Shown piece after piece: positions 43,911-55,565 of a stretch of DNA of 64,000 bases. Under the pieces are notes generated by a model. It was not told where the DNA came from. It made no database searches and was given only the letters and a program-made list of their open reading frames with translations. Source of the stretch: Eucriotettix oculatus (taxonomy: Eukaryota; Arthropoda; Insecta; Orthoptera; Tetrigidae); the NCBI GenBank assembly GCA_034510155.1, contig CM067379.1, positions 15,783,771-15,847,770 of the forward strand, read 5' to 3'. The translations under genes were made by a program, and so were the position numbers. Position 1 is the first letter of the stretch, and every line of letters starts with the position of its first letter.

Positions 43911-45573
43911 TATTTGATTAGTAAAATAATTAATTAATCCAATTTTAAATGATTTCAGTCTATTTTATTTTATATCTGCTGATTTTTAATTCATATTTAA
44001 TTTGTACCAATAAATAAAATTGAAGTGTCTGTCTGAAGTCTGAAATAGGCTCCAACACGGCTCAAATGAAAATTTTGGGGATTAAAACAACACGAATTTT
44101 TTCGTGTATATTCCATTTAGATATCTTGCAGCGTTCAGAAGATATGAATATTTGAAGAAGAAAAATCTTATTTCCGCCATCTAGCGGGTATCATCAGCAA
44201 AATACCGCCTCGAAGCCAGCTGGAGTAGAATATTCTCAGGGACTAACTGCAGCTTAGTTTGATATTACTTGTTTTGGAGCTGCTGTCGTATGAACGGTCG
44301 GTTTTATTTCTTGCCTGTTCCGTTCTCTACTGCTGATTTAATTTATTAACAGAATAGGTTAGATTTTATTTCAATTGAATTATGTCTGTTACTTTTGGTT
44401 TATTGTAGCGTTGATTTTTGAAATGGTAAATTCTCAGGTAATAAACCTATGTGTATTTTAGTCATGTCTAAGAGAGAATAAAGAAAAAAATGGAGTCCTT
44501 TATCTGAAAATACGAATTTGTAGTGTTGAGTAAATGGTAATTATTTGGCTGCAGCTATGCGACTGTTGAAATTTATTGTATTGATTGTTCGTAATCGACC
44601 GTTGCTCGAATCCTAGAGGAGCCAGCACAAGTGGAAGAAGGCGTAGCGAAAGGCTCGGCCTTGCAAACAACAATCAGAGACAGAGCTGGAGCTGGAGCTG
44701 GAGAGCGACCACTCCCCGTCACCTCTGCTGTCTTTGTCACTTGGTGCTCCTTAATACCGTCCTTTATCCTTCTCTAATAGGAGCGGCTGAGGCTGAGGGG
44801 GTCACACATGGTCTGCGCGCCTACAAACCAACCGTACAAGGTCCTCATTAGAGACGATACCATCGCGCTCTCATAAACAATATATCTGCTGTCTTCCACA
44901 GAACAAGGTCAACTTATTTCGGGCATCTCTTTTTTTCCCTTTCCGCCGTCAAGGTCTGAGACTAACAATAAATAGTCAGACTCGAAAAATATGGCGACGA
45001 AATTCGGACCCGGAGTGTGTGACAATTATCGCTCTGGCACATTTGCGCGGAAACATCTGTTATTACTTATTTGTAACTCATCTGTAATGACGTCTCTTCC
45101 CTATCTATGTTGGGATCTCCCATCATCTTTGTTCATTCTGTATCCCCTTCCAATCCCACTTTTTTCACCACTTCTTCTAATCTACGGCTCTTCTTGCGAT
45201 TAACGCTTCTTCATCCGCGTGAGCCACCGCTTGAACTGAATGGTTAGATTTTGCCGAATTACCTAAATTGTATTGAAGTGACCACATCACCCAGCCACAA
45301 CCCTTACCGGTTGCATAACTAAGCATAATCGGAAAGTCGGAGGAGGACTCAGTAACATCTACGTGGCTTAAAAATATCATTTTGCCACTAATTGTCTCTT
45401 ACCCTCTCTGCCAATTGGTGTTGAAGCTCAGGATACTGGCAGGATCAGGTTCCTGAACTCGGGTAAGATGCAGGCAGTTACAGAATGCGACGCCGTGACT
45501 TCAGTAGGACAGTTTAGGTCCACATATAATAATATTTCACATCTAAATCAATAAAAACAGACTTGAATAAGTA
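43911..45573. other. unannotated DNA
   Basis: Contains a short GAGCTG hexamer run at about 44685-44701 inside a GC-richer patch (44580-44850) open for 88 codons, without a recognised motif. The rest is AT-rich. Confidence 0.4.
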
Positions 45574-45640
45574 ATACTATCTGGTTGCCCGGCGATGTCC
45601 AGGTATTCATTTACATTACCTGGCTACAGTCTTTCATTCC
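45574..45640 (+). mobile_element. RTE-like 5' remnant
   Basis: ACTATCTGGTTGCCCGGCG and ATGTCCAGGTATTCATTTAC resemble the inverted opening at 50708-50745 (GGACATCGCCGGGCACCC). Only the first ~60 bp are recognisable. Confidence 0.4.
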
Positions 45641-45944
45641 ACGACAAGTAATCTCTTAGTGAATGGTTTAGGGAAGCCTTAGAGCACATAAAAATATTCG
45701 AAGAGTGTTTGAGCAGTTCCGGGTACAGAACTCAGAGAGCTGGCTGCCTTAATCATGCCTCTACTTCATTCAACCAGATCCTTCAATATATATCCACCTG
45801 ATTACTAATAATCCTATTCAGCGATATCTTATCCATTAATCTGGGCAGTCGCTCCTCCGTTTAAAATAGGTTTATAATCTATGGAATTGAAACTGCTAGG
45901 TTAAATGGAAGCAAAAACTTGATATTTATTTCGGTGGCCCCAGG

Positions 45945-45985
45945 ATCACCCTCATGTAGCCTTTTAAACCCCCTTCCCAAAAGAA
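45945..45985 (+). mobile_element. short piece of repeat A
   Basis: CCCAGGATCACCCTCATGTAG followed by C-runs matches the right end of repeat A in plus orientation. Confidence 0.65.
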
Positions 45986-46082
45986 GAGCTTCATATAGCA
46001 ACCATTCGTCTTCTTCAGTATGTCTTCAGTAACACTAATCTTCAAACCATCTTAACGAAACAACAAATATTAAATTTTTTGG

Positions 46083-46318
46083 GGGGGTTTAACAGGCTAC
46101 ATGAGGCCTTTTTTTTGTTAACAGGCTACTTGAGAGTGATCCTGAAACAGGCAACTCCCCTTTAATAGCATAGGAAGGGAATTGAAAAGGGGGGATGCGG
46201 AAAGTAGAGCAAGGTAGCCAAGGGTTAACTAGGGCCCCCGGGCTATGGTTTAAGGATCCTACCCGGTGTTTCACCTAAAGAGATGCAGGGACAACCCTAG
46301 AAAACCTGCATCAGGTGA
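46083..46318 (-). mobile_element. dispersed repeat A with linker, with partial end duplication
   Basis: Minus-strand copy: AGTGATCCTGAAACAGGC through AGGATCCTACCCGGTG and the linker CCCTAGAAAACCTGCATC. Its end (AACAGGCTAC) occurs twice, at 46091 and 46121, separated by a T-run, suggesting slippage or a nested truncated copy. Confidence 0.85.
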
Positions 46319-47675
46319 TTTTTTTTATAATTTATGGAAATGTATAACTTACCGTCTGCAAGAGTAGTTTTAAATTACTACTTTAATCACCTTCAACTAA
46401 ATAATAAACATTAAGGTAGATTTATTTCGTTACAAGGGGCTGAGCCCGGCGGCAACATATATTTAATATTCCGATAAAGGAATATAAGTTTTAAAAAATT
46501 AATACTACTATTAATATTGAATATATAAATACTAATATTATAATATACTAATAATAAAATTAAGTAATATAATGTAATTGTTATGATGGAAAACTGGTTA
46601 AAACTGTACTCTCCGCAACGTGGTTCCTTTGACGAAGCTAAAGCCGAGCGTTTCCCTTGGATGTCGCGTGTAGTGATTATTATAGGACCTCTGATTACAC
46701 CTAATTATACATAATTAATCCGCTGATAAAGATTATTGACATTAAACTAGATTAAATGTATTCTTTATCCGAGCACACTTTTGTTTGCAGTGATTGTGAT
46801 GTCTCTTCAGCGTCGTGTAAGTTTGTATTAATTTTTTTTTCGGTTATGGAGGTAATCCAGGGGCAGTGTTACATTCAGTTTGCTGTAGAATTAGAGAAGT
46901 AAATGTTGAATAGAGTAGACTTTTCCCTAAGATTGAGGACTCGTGACGTCATAGCTGGAGGCTTATCATATGGCGATCAGCTGTAAGATATGGGGAGGAA
47001 ACACAATGCTTGGTGCTCTGAGAGTAATATAAATAGTGGAGGTGTCGGAGATTGGCCGAGAGTTTGTGATCGGCTAATAACACACACCCAGGTGAGATCG
47101 CTATCGGCGCTTCCTTGCATGGGAAGGAAGGCCGCCCAGTGGGCAGGTGCCACACTAGCCGTGTGCTGGTCCACTAGCCATTGCCTCAATCACACCATTA
47201 AGGCTGTTCTTCCACGCCCCTCAGATGGATGGTTACTGGACTGTAAAGACATTCGTCATGAATGACAGATTCAATTATTTTTTGTTGGTTAAACAAAAAG
47301 ACGTGGACCAGATGCTGCCGACGTCGCCCGAGACCCACTTGTCTGTCGGCGTGAGGCTAACTGACCTCGGAGGCGACGACTGAGGCTTGTTGCCCCACTT
47401 AGGCCCTCGTCTGTTAGTATTACAAACTCTGCTTACAGTGAGAAACACAGCTCTGACCTACATCCACTGTCATCGGAGGCCCTCAAATAACCCGCGTCTA
47501 TCTTCGCCTCGCACAACCGTACTTACGTACCAGTGAAACCAAGTCATGGACGTCGCTTTCTTTAGAATGACTGCTTAAGACGACTCCACAGGTGAAATTC
47601 AAATCTGTGGAGAAGGGGCGTCATCTCCCTCCATCACTATCTTTAAAAGAACTTACGAGTCTCCCGAACTGTAAA
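46319..47675. other. unannotated DNA, GC-richer at 47000-47560
   Basis: The early part is AT-rich (46450-46570 is nearly pure A/T). The block at 47000-47560 is single-copy and GC-richer, with open frames on both strands (46990-47265 plus; 46949-47189 minus) but no motif I recognise. Confidence 0.35.
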
Positions 47676-47747
47676 AAATATCAAAGATTCTTCTTTAATT
47701 TACAATATATATATATATATATATTAAAGAGGAATCTTTGATATTTT
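47676..47747. repeat. hairpin with (AT)n loop
   Basis: Arms AAAATATCAAAGATTC... (47676-47699) and the inverse ending GAATCTTTGATATTTT (47724-47747) match at 23 of 24 positions around a 24-base AT run. A transcript would fold into a simple hairpin, and the DNA is cruciform-prone. Confidence 0.85.
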
Positions 47748-48079
47748 GGTTTGTGAAATTCATAATTAAAATTATTTAAATTCAACGAGTATCTGTAGCT
47801 CTGAAATCCTTCCTAATAAATCATTTACCTATCTATTCGTTTGAAGTATCGATTTCGCCGTTAAAATAACGACCTCGCGTGCCTACCGAACATCATCATT
47901 AATATTTAGTGACTGTTGTGACTTTTAAGCTCATGTTATTTAATTTTTGGTTCAACAATACGAATCTAGGTCCAGGTCCGGTCATCATTTTCACACATTC
48001 TCGTCTTTTAAATTTAGTTTCATGCCCACTTTTGGGTGAGCTTCTATAGAAGTAATTCTTCTCTTACTTTCTGTGCTGT

Positions 48080-48080
<1 letters not shown>

Positions 48081-48122
<42 letters not shown>
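48081..48122. repeat. (CT)n microsatellite
   Basis: About 20 CT units with almost no interruptions, continuing into CT-rich sequence to about 48140. Confidence 0.95.
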
Positions 48123-48128
<6 letters not shown>

Positions 48129-48967
48129 TCCCTCTCCTCACTATCTGTTTTTTTAATCCACAGTACAATTCGTTATAAGTGATAACGTTGAAATTTTCTG
48201 TTCCCTTTTTTGGTATTGAGTAATGTAAGTCTGACTCAACTATTCTCACCTCACTAAAAATTCAACATCCAATTATTAAATGAATGAAGAAAATTGAAAT
48301 TATTTCACTTAAATTCAAACTGTTTCTTCCTAGGGGTTCGTATATATTTTTTTAAAATTTTAAAAATCTTACTTCATATAATTTTCCATTGCATAAATTT
48401 TATTAATTTTGACTTTTAAATTACTTTATATATTGATTTTTCGTTATTTATTAATTACAATCCTGATGAGGTTATAAGAAATTATAAATTATAAATTGTT
48501 ATGTTGGCCAACAACCTTTCGATTTGTCAAATTGTCAAGAATAAAATAGTTAGACATAATCATGCCGTTTCGTACACTTTTATAAAGTTTTCATAGTAAC
48601 CGGTTACAACTGTCATGGGCCGCGGTGCTTGACATCAATAGTTTTTTTTCATTTCTGTTTTTATAGTCGCTCTAGCATGAAAGGTCATTAGCTGGTATCT
48701 AATTATGTAAGTAATAGTCCAAAGGGAACGTTGAAACATACACAAGAGAAACACCCAGGCAGACCCTCGCCAGGTGTCGTCACAATTTTTTTTTGATGAT
48801 GTAATAATTATTGACACTAATTCCGTGCTGATATTAATTTGTTTTCTCTTCTCGTTTTTTCCAGGTGAGTGACTTATCCGTAGACTGAGTAAGGCTGAGT
48901 ATCAGGAGACGCGTAAGTACTGCTTCACTGCCCCCAAATTAAAAATATTATTCTTGTACAGTTAGTA
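48123..48967. other. AT-rich DNA
   Basis: No gene. An acceptor-like TTTTTTCCAG|GTGAGT at 48855-48870 combines acceptor and donor words, so it cannot be interpreted alone. Confidence 0.4.
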
Positions 48968-49435
48968 ATGGGAAGTCTGTACGCAAATAATAGCCGGCGT
49001 AACGAACGATCGGCCGCCGAACTTTGCTTACGGTGCTCCGATCATGACTCGCCCAGCGTAATGGCATCCACGACAATGGTTTTCCGTAATGAAACCCTAG
49101 TTAATAGTCCCTCTGGATGGAGGGAAGGAAGACTAACGGACTCTGATCCCGCTACGGACAGGTCGCTGGACTCTTTGGAAGTCGTGCCCGTCCAGCTTCG
49201 ATCCGAGATGGAGATCGCAATCAATAGAATTTTCTGCACAGTTCCGCGCGCGATTAATAAGCGCGTCCGGTACGAGTCTGACTACAAATGTAGTCACGTT
49301 TTTGGAGATGAGAGGGGGGAGAGAAAGAGAGAGGGAGGAGAGGGGGAGAGAGATAGTCAGTTCCGTACAAGACAAGTTCCGAAGACGTCGTTACGTTTTC
49401 TCCCAATTCTGAACACTAAGGACTACTCGTGTACC
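48968..49435 (+). other. GC-richer block holding the longest open frame (159 codons)
   Basis: The frame starts at ATG 48968 and stops at 49447. It is charged and low in hydrophobics. The end is a purine-rich (GA)n stretch (about 49310-49353), and the last codons run into repeat E. Two minus-strand frames (49042-49239, 49133-49375) are open over the same bases. I recognise no domain. A conserved non-coding block or an exon remains possible for 48990-49300. Confidence 0.25.
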
Positions 49436-49800
49436 TGCAACAGGTAGGTCGTCCATTCCGTACTAATCCCACGCCCTTCTCATGACGGGAGACTGAATTG
49501 TTGTGGGGGGACGCGACAAACCCGCCTCCATACCTGGATGAAATTTTAGGCAAGTTGGCCGACTGGTCCAATGGGATCAAAAAAACAACTCCTACCGCAT
49601 GCCGAACGTCTTTGACCCCCATGCACACATCCCTCAAACTGCTCGAGATCGTCTCAACCCCATGGGGTTTGGGAGGGAAGCCCAGAATGATGAAGTCAGC
49701 CCTGACGGACGTCCCAGAACTCCTCTGGATTCTCTTATTCCTCCTCCCCCGCTTTGAATGACGACGCAATGCTTGGGCCTGTTCCAACAGACTGCGAGTT
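49436..49800 (-). mobile_element. dispersed repeat E
   Basis: Minus-strand copy of the element at 22381-22735, shared in translation as IPLDQSA and a closing NGRPT, and in DNA as ACAGGTAGGTCG and TGGTCCAATGGGATCA. It lacks the linker and repeat A. The 123-codon minus frame (49787-49416) is not supported as a gene. Confidence 0.7.
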
Positions 49801-50707
49801 ACAAGGTCTGACCTTAGGCGTTCCTAAACCATTCATCCGGTTTCCGTGAAATGTTTTTATGCTTACCGCTGTTCATCCCAAGAATAAAAGGATTCTGCAG
49901 ATCTAATGAAGATTTACGATCCTTCATTCCTCCACCCTCCCACAGCCCCCTTCCCTTGTAGACCAAAGTGGCTACACGTCAGTCATCTCCTCTGAGACTT
50001 CATGTTTGTCTGTTATGATTTCGTATACCATTCATCAGATTGCCATGATATTTTGGTGTACTGTATTCCTCTGTCCAGAAAAGGTTTCTGTCGACCTTTC
50101 GAATTTTTATATCACCCTCCCCATCCTTTTAAGCCAGAATAAATGTACTACCCGAAAAGCAAAAAATAATGTTTCAGTTCAACTAAAATTTTAATTAAGT
50201 AATGATACCTTATAATTAGTATAGCATTGCGTCTCGGTCACTCGAGACGGATTTTTCTGTAAATGAGTCACTAGTCTAGGGCCGTACACACACGCAATTT
50301 TAATTTTCGTCGATATGTACCTACACAAGAGTTTTGAGTTCTTTCCTTCCCTCTTTTCAACCTTAAATAACATAAACCATGATACATTACACCCTCACGT
50401 AACGTGCCAAGCGAGGCCCCGCGAGTTTGCGTAAGGCGGCGGCGGCGACGACGTTCGCGAAAAATATTATACAGGGCAGCGCACGCTCAATTTTATTTAC
50501 TGTAGTTGTATATATGAATCTGCACACAATATATCACGCTAATTAGACCGAAGTGCTTATTTATGGTATCTCTCGACTGAAACGAGTTATGAAATTCTCA
50601 TCAAGTGGGGGTCGTGGATTGAAAAATCTTCAAAAGTTTGACTTTCTTGCTGACGGCTGACAAAAGAGATTACTGTCGAATCAAATAGACTTGCGGGCTA
50701 ATATAAG
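49801..50707. other. unannotated DNA
   Basis: No gene. A small GGCGGCGGCGGCGACGACG run lies at about 50435-50453. The rest is AT-rich. Confidence 0.4.
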
Positions 50708-50745
50708 TGAGCTCCCGGACATCGCCGGGCACCCAGATAGTTAGA
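50708..50745 (-). mobile_element. RTE-like 5' remnant
   Basis: The minus strand reads AACTATCTGGGTGCCCGGC and GATGTCCGGGAGCTC, paralogous to 45574-45612. Confidence 0.45.
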
Positions 50746-50802
50746 AATAAAATAGAGTAAATGGCAAAAAGTCATAAATAGAATAATTGTAACTCAGAAC
50801 AA

Positions 50803-50835
50803 GACTTTTCGTCCAACTTTCAAAGCCTCTTCAGT
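50803..50835 (-). ncRNA. hammerhead-ribozyme-like motif
   Basis: Minus strand: intact CTGAAGA (50834-50828), then GGCTTTGAAAGTTGGAC, which pairs only weakly, and GAAAAGTC in place of GAAACGTC. A distinct subfamily (GGCTTTGAAAGTTGG loop). Confidence 0.4.
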
Positions 50836-50989
50836 ACTTTAATTAAAACTTTATAAAAGGAATGATGTTATGTTACTCCAGGGTCGTTGATGTTGAATTG
50901 TCCTCTGCAGATTGTCCTTCCCGACAAACGAGTGACTGTGTTCAATGAAGTTGATATATTTATCGTGACAGCTACTAGATCAGCAAGAC

Positions 50990-51560
50990 CCTCCCGTCCG
51001 CTGAATGCAACTTCTCACTTTGATTTCCCAGCGCCACGTGTCGGCGCTAATTAAAACTATTTTCGTAAGGCATTAAATTTCCGGGGGCTGCCGAGAGGAG
51101 AGGAATGTAATTGGTTATCTGTGTGTGTGGGAATCCCCGCGTGGGAACTGGCCGTGCTCCAATTACGCCCCGCAGCAGCAAAACACAGATAGATGTTAGT
51201 TCCGGTCGCTTTTTTCGTCTCTCCTCCGCGAGCGAGTCCGCGATAATTGAGCAGTAAAGCATGTAGTAGTAGTCGTAGCTGCTGCTGTGCCGTGGACCAA
51301 ACAGCTGTTGTGAAGAAGAGACGCAAGAAGCGATGCACACACTTGGTCCGCCCACGCAGCCTCCGTTACGAATGCGCGAGGTCGTCGTCGGTGCCCGGAA
51401 ATTTATCACGACACGTGTTCCGATACTTGCATGGCTCCGTCTTCCCGATTGATGGTGCGTCCAATTACTGTCCATTGACGACTGCTTGACGGTCACTCGG
51501 GCCCTACATGGAGACATCTGATCCTTTTCCGTTTCTAGTCAGGAACACTGGTCACAGCAT
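50990..51560. promoter_or_regulatory. GC-rich block with paired Su(H)-type sites
   Basis: TGTGGGAA (51126-51133) and CGTGGGAA (51140-51147) both match the YGTGRGAA consensus of Su(H)/CSL, 14 bp apart in the same orientation. E-box words (CAGCTG, CACGTG) and ATTA cores (GCGCTAATTAAAAC, CCAATTACG) occur nearby. The block is single-copy here and open in several frames without a domain. It could be an enhancer, but this is inference from short motifs. Confidence 0.25.
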
Positions 51561-51834
51561 ACACGCACCAAAGTGACGTTGAGTCTCATCAGCTTCGTCC
51601 TCCTTTCCCCCCGTCACACCCCGCCGTTCCTTCCGCGAAGCAGATTCATTCCTGTCAACCGATGGGGAAACATTGGAAATTTTCCCTTAAAGCACTATCT
51701 TTACCACATAACCTCGTCAAAGGGATATTTTCGTCCAAGTTGTAAATTTATCAGCAATCATAATTTTTACTACACCCTCTAACCCAATTTATTGGCAAGT
51801 GATCGATGTCCCGTGAGGTTTTCCATCCAGTGAT
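51561..51834. other. unannotated DNA
   Basis: No recognised feature between the GC-rich block and the SINE. Confidence 0.4.
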
Positions 51835-51975
51835 ACGTCCTCATTATTAAGACTGTCGGAGAATCGATACGCTTGGACCACGTGTCACTCCATATTCGTA
51901 ATGTGTAATGCAACATGACAGCCCGCAGTCGACCCGGTAGGCCTAGGCCTTCAATGGGCTGTAGAGCCAAAAACG
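51835..51975 (+). mobile_element. tRNA-related SINE, family B (body and tail)
   Basis: TTATTAAGACTGTCGGAG, GGACCACGTGTCACTCC, ACAGCCCGCAGTCGACCC and GGGCTGTAGAGCC follow the family order. The tRNA-like head is lost. Confidence 0.78.
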
Positions 51976-52328
51976 ATACATCCTCATTATCTCAAACGAG
52001 ATCAATTGGTCATACATATAAAGCAAAAAAAATCTGTCCATTTCAAAACATATTTTTTTAAATAATGATTTCCCTATCAAAACATGGAAAATGATGCTTG
52101 TTACATTTTTCGGCTTCAGTCACTGGTAGGAAACCGTTGAGAATTATATATTTTTCTGTTTGACAACTAATTTTCAAAAACCATTTTAACATGTGCATAT
52201 AATTTGAAATCAATTTCTTTGTTCGAATTAAGGACCGCGTTTCATATTGATTGTGTAACCTTTACATCACAACGTTATTTATTTAACATTTATTTTAAAG
52301 TTTATCCTAATTAGATAAATATTTTTAC

Positions 52329-52365
52329 CAGAAGAAGTGTTAATTATTAGGACGAAACGTCACTT
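52329..52365 (+). ncRNA. hammerhead-like motif, decayed
   Basis: CAGAAGA, then AGTGTTAATTATTAGGAC with weak pairing, then an intact GAAACGTCAC. First box and stem are degraded. Confidence 0.35.
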
Positions 52366-53584
52366 GTGTCATAAATTTGGATATGAAGGAGTTATAATTT
52401 GTCATTAACCTTTTTATATAAACTGCCTTCATGTTGTGATTCCATCAAAAAAATTAAAATAAAATAATTTATTGTGTTCTACTTAATACTAGTCATTGAG
52501 CAAGGTGTAAGGATCGCCGTGAATTATAAATTATTTACTATTCCGGTTTTATTTCTTTTCTGTAATTTAATCACTCGTGTGGGGAAAGAAATTCGTATTT
52601 TAAGCACAAGCGCACTTCACATTTTACACCTCAATATTCCCTCACGCTCACCGAACTTTCCTTCAGAAATTATGTATGTTATAATTTTTTCCTCCCCGAA
52701 GAAGAAGACGACGTCGATGTTTATCCGTATTTTTATTTGGCATCGAGGCTTTCCCACAAGACTCGCTGGCCTATTAAAAGACGATCTGTATATACGAGAG
52801 GAGATAGATATTTATTTAGTCACAGACTCCGAGAGGGCTCATTTTTTTTAAAAAAAAAAGAGCGCACGCGAGCTCCTGTCAAGATACATTCTACCTTGAT
52901 CTGTTCTAAAAGCAGAGCGATATTTTACTTTTTTAAAGGGATGACTTGTTTTTCCTTTACAACGAACGGAAGAATCCACCCAGGAGGAGGAGGAGGAGGA
53001 GGATGGGAGGAAAAGGAGACCTCTGTACTTTTGAAAGAAGGGACTGGAAGATGATAACGATGAAGCTGTGACGATTTAAAAGGAACGTCGACACGAAATT
53101 GGGGGGGGGGGGGCTAATGGCGGAATTGCCAACCGAGGCGTAAATAAGGCTACGGGGAGCGTCGCGACATAAGTAGCCTCTTTATCGCGCAACAAATGCT
53201 TCCGCGCATAAAATTAGTTACGACATTTGACGATTAAAAGTCTACTGTGTAGAATTTTTTTTCCAAAAAAATTAAAATACAAAATCCATACGTAACATAC
53301 GTGAAATTTCAGCTGACATATTTATAACTCTTGAGGAATAATTAACTGATTTGCAAAAAAACACGAAATAGTCAGCTACGTGATGGATCATCCACATATG
53401 TCACTGATAAAGTTACAAAGAACAGTGTGTGGTTTTTTTTCAATTGTGGGTTAAAAAGTTGAAGTTTTAGTCGTCATTATTTTAATGACTAAAAACCAGT
53501 TGATTCACTTCAAGAATTTTGATTTTTTCCCAAACCCGCAGAGTTCTGAATTCAATTAAAATCAATTTTTATTATTGCGTAAAT
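52366..53584. other. unannotated DNA with simple repeats
   Basis: (GGA)n at about 52983-53003 and a run of 14 G at 53101-53114. A 125-codon frame (52474-52851) and a 105-codon frame (52737-53054) overlap and show no domain. Confidence 0.45.
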
Positions 53585-53630
53585 GACGTTTCGTCTAAAA
53601 TTAAGACCGTCCCCCCCTCTTGAGGTAACA
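53585..53630 (-). ncRNA. hammerhead-like motif, decayed
   Basis: Minus strand: CTCAAGA (G5 changed), a G-run insertion, stem GTCT/AGAC, then GAAACGTCA. Confidence 0.35.
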
Positions 53631-54044
53631 AGAATAGTATGATTAGGGGAGCTTTAAAAATAAATGCTAAGTCAAAAACGGAGTAATGTAAAGATGTGGT
53701 ACGTGCGGTCATGAAATCAGTTCTTAATTTGTTCAATCTTAACAAAGAAGTTGATTTAAAAATTCTACCCGCTTTTTAAAATGGCCCGAGAGAAATTTTG
53801 AAACATAATATAATCCTCAATTGTTCCTTACGTCTGTTTTCTTGGTACAACGCTCGGAAGAGAACTGGGAAACGCTCGGCTTCAGCTTCGTCAGAGAAAC
53901 CACTTTCCAGAGAGTATACTTCAAATCCAGTTCTTTTACATTTCCTGAATTCCTTTTTTATCATCTATTAATATCAGTCCCGTGGTCCCTAGATTCGGTA
54001 GATGGGTGGTTATATTCCTTTGGAAAGTATTCGCGGTTGCTGTT
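53631..54044. other. unannotated DNA
   Basis: Overlapping frames at 53776-53964 minus and 53821-54054 plus have no recognised motif. Confidence 0.4.
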
Positions 54045-54637
54045 ATTAATGTAATTGACTGTCGCTTTCAGTCACGGGGGGAAGTGAACTCGAATCCGAA
54101 GAGGATTTACCAGACTCCTACAATTTAAAGTTTCCCATTCACGTCGTAACGTCGTATTGCTGCTGCTGCTCGTTTCCTTCCTCTCCTCTCAGGTATTCTG
54201 CAAAGTCACTGCAACACCACTTAAACGAGGTAACAAAATGGCGTGGGGGAAGAGTGCTGGATATTGAAAATTTCGTGATTCCTTCAACAAAAGGACGCGG
54301 CCGTTTACAGGAAATCGTTTTCCCTTTCTACACTTACGACAACGCCATCATCATCCACGTTGAGGAATAATTTTGTCGCAAGGTACTTGAGCTTCCCCCC
54401 CCCCCCGCAAATAAAACTAATTATTTTCTCTGTTCATTCTACCTATTTGTAAATTTTCTTACAAAATATATAATACAGGATTTTTCTCCCTCCTTAGTGC
54501 GTCATAAAGAATAAAAATGTATCCTCTTTGGGGGTTACTTTAAAACATAGGTGTGTACAAATAACTGCCAGTCATTAGGTAATATTGGAATAAATATAAT
54601 ACCCTAAGAAGGATGGACTTATTATGACTCTGTAAAA
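54045..54637 (-). repeat. paralogous block D, copy 2 (uninterrupted)
   Basis: Inverted partner of 22241-23196. It reads continuously through the point where copy 1 carries repeat E (minus strand: GAGGATACATTTTTATTC then TTTATGACGCACTAAGG). It preserves an unfilled version of that site. It has a run of about 13 C near 54397-54409 where copy 1 has a G/T-rich stretch. Confidence 0.8.
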
Positions 54638-55565
54638 AGATAAAGAATTATTTTTATTAATTTACATTTATTTTTTTTAAAAATTGTTCATGGTTTTATA
54701 AAATATTATTTTTTATTTTCACTAAAAATGTCACCGATTTAAAACCGAGTCATTTTCTTTTCCCGCCTGATTATTAATTATAGTAAAAGGTTCTGATAAT
54801 TGTCGTTAAGCGTACGTAGCAGACGTTGAAGTATAATATGATTTAACAACGATATGAGAAGTATTATCCGTGGTTGTAGTTGTACATTCCTCCCTCGTAA
54901 ATTCCGCACCCAGCCATTCTCAGCGTTTCTTTAGAATCGCGTTTGTTATTAAACCCCGGCTAAATGATTCATGGCGACTATTAAACATCCACCGAACAAG
55001 AAGAGGAAGGTATATCTTCATGTGTTCATTTATTTTGACGACTAATGCTAATGAAGCGCTGACACTAATTGGTTAGGACATCGATCCTCGGTAAAGAAAT
55101 TCTAATAACTGTAGATGATAATCGACAAGAGTTCCGACAATGATGATTTATTGACAGAAGAAGAAGAAAGGTCCGCATTGACAACACATGTGAGCTTCAA
55201 GTTATTGAAATACATTTGTATTTACGAATTCCTGACCCGCTTTTAATATTCTTGCCTTTCAAATTTCCCTGATGTAATCGGCTTATTATCTTAATATATA
55301 TTTTTAAAATTTATTTATTGAAATGGAAATCAGAAGAAGAGGTTCTATAAGTTATTTTTGATGTCTTCCAAGTGTGCTGAAGGGATTCCTCTTAAGTGAT
55401 CAGCATCTAATTTTTAATATATGAAGCAAAATAGAATTTTCCTCTCTCTAAAGTGTTTATTATACAAATTAGGGTTTATTTATCACTCTTCTTATTTGTT
55501 TCTGAACACAATAGTCGAAATAGTCCAATACAGGTTTATCCTAACCAAATATTGGTTATGCTGGT
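54638..55565. other. unannotated AT-rich DNA
   Basis: No gene or repeat recognised. Confidence 0.4.

Noticed and set aside
46089..46274. Apparent protein conserved between 38120-38332 and 46089-46274
   Set aside because: The two frames are alike because both lie in repeat A. DNA identity is as high as peptide identity, so there is no sign of coding selection.
48968..49447. Longest open frame (159 codons) as a protein gene
   Set aside because: Ends in a purine simple repeat and reaches into repeat E. Two frames on the other strand are equally open and no domain is recognisable.
53101..53114. Biologically meaningful G-run and C-runs (also 19928, 38393, 54397)
   Set aside because: Homopolymer runs beside repeats are common and prone to assembly error. 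Only the link with repeat A ends seems informative.
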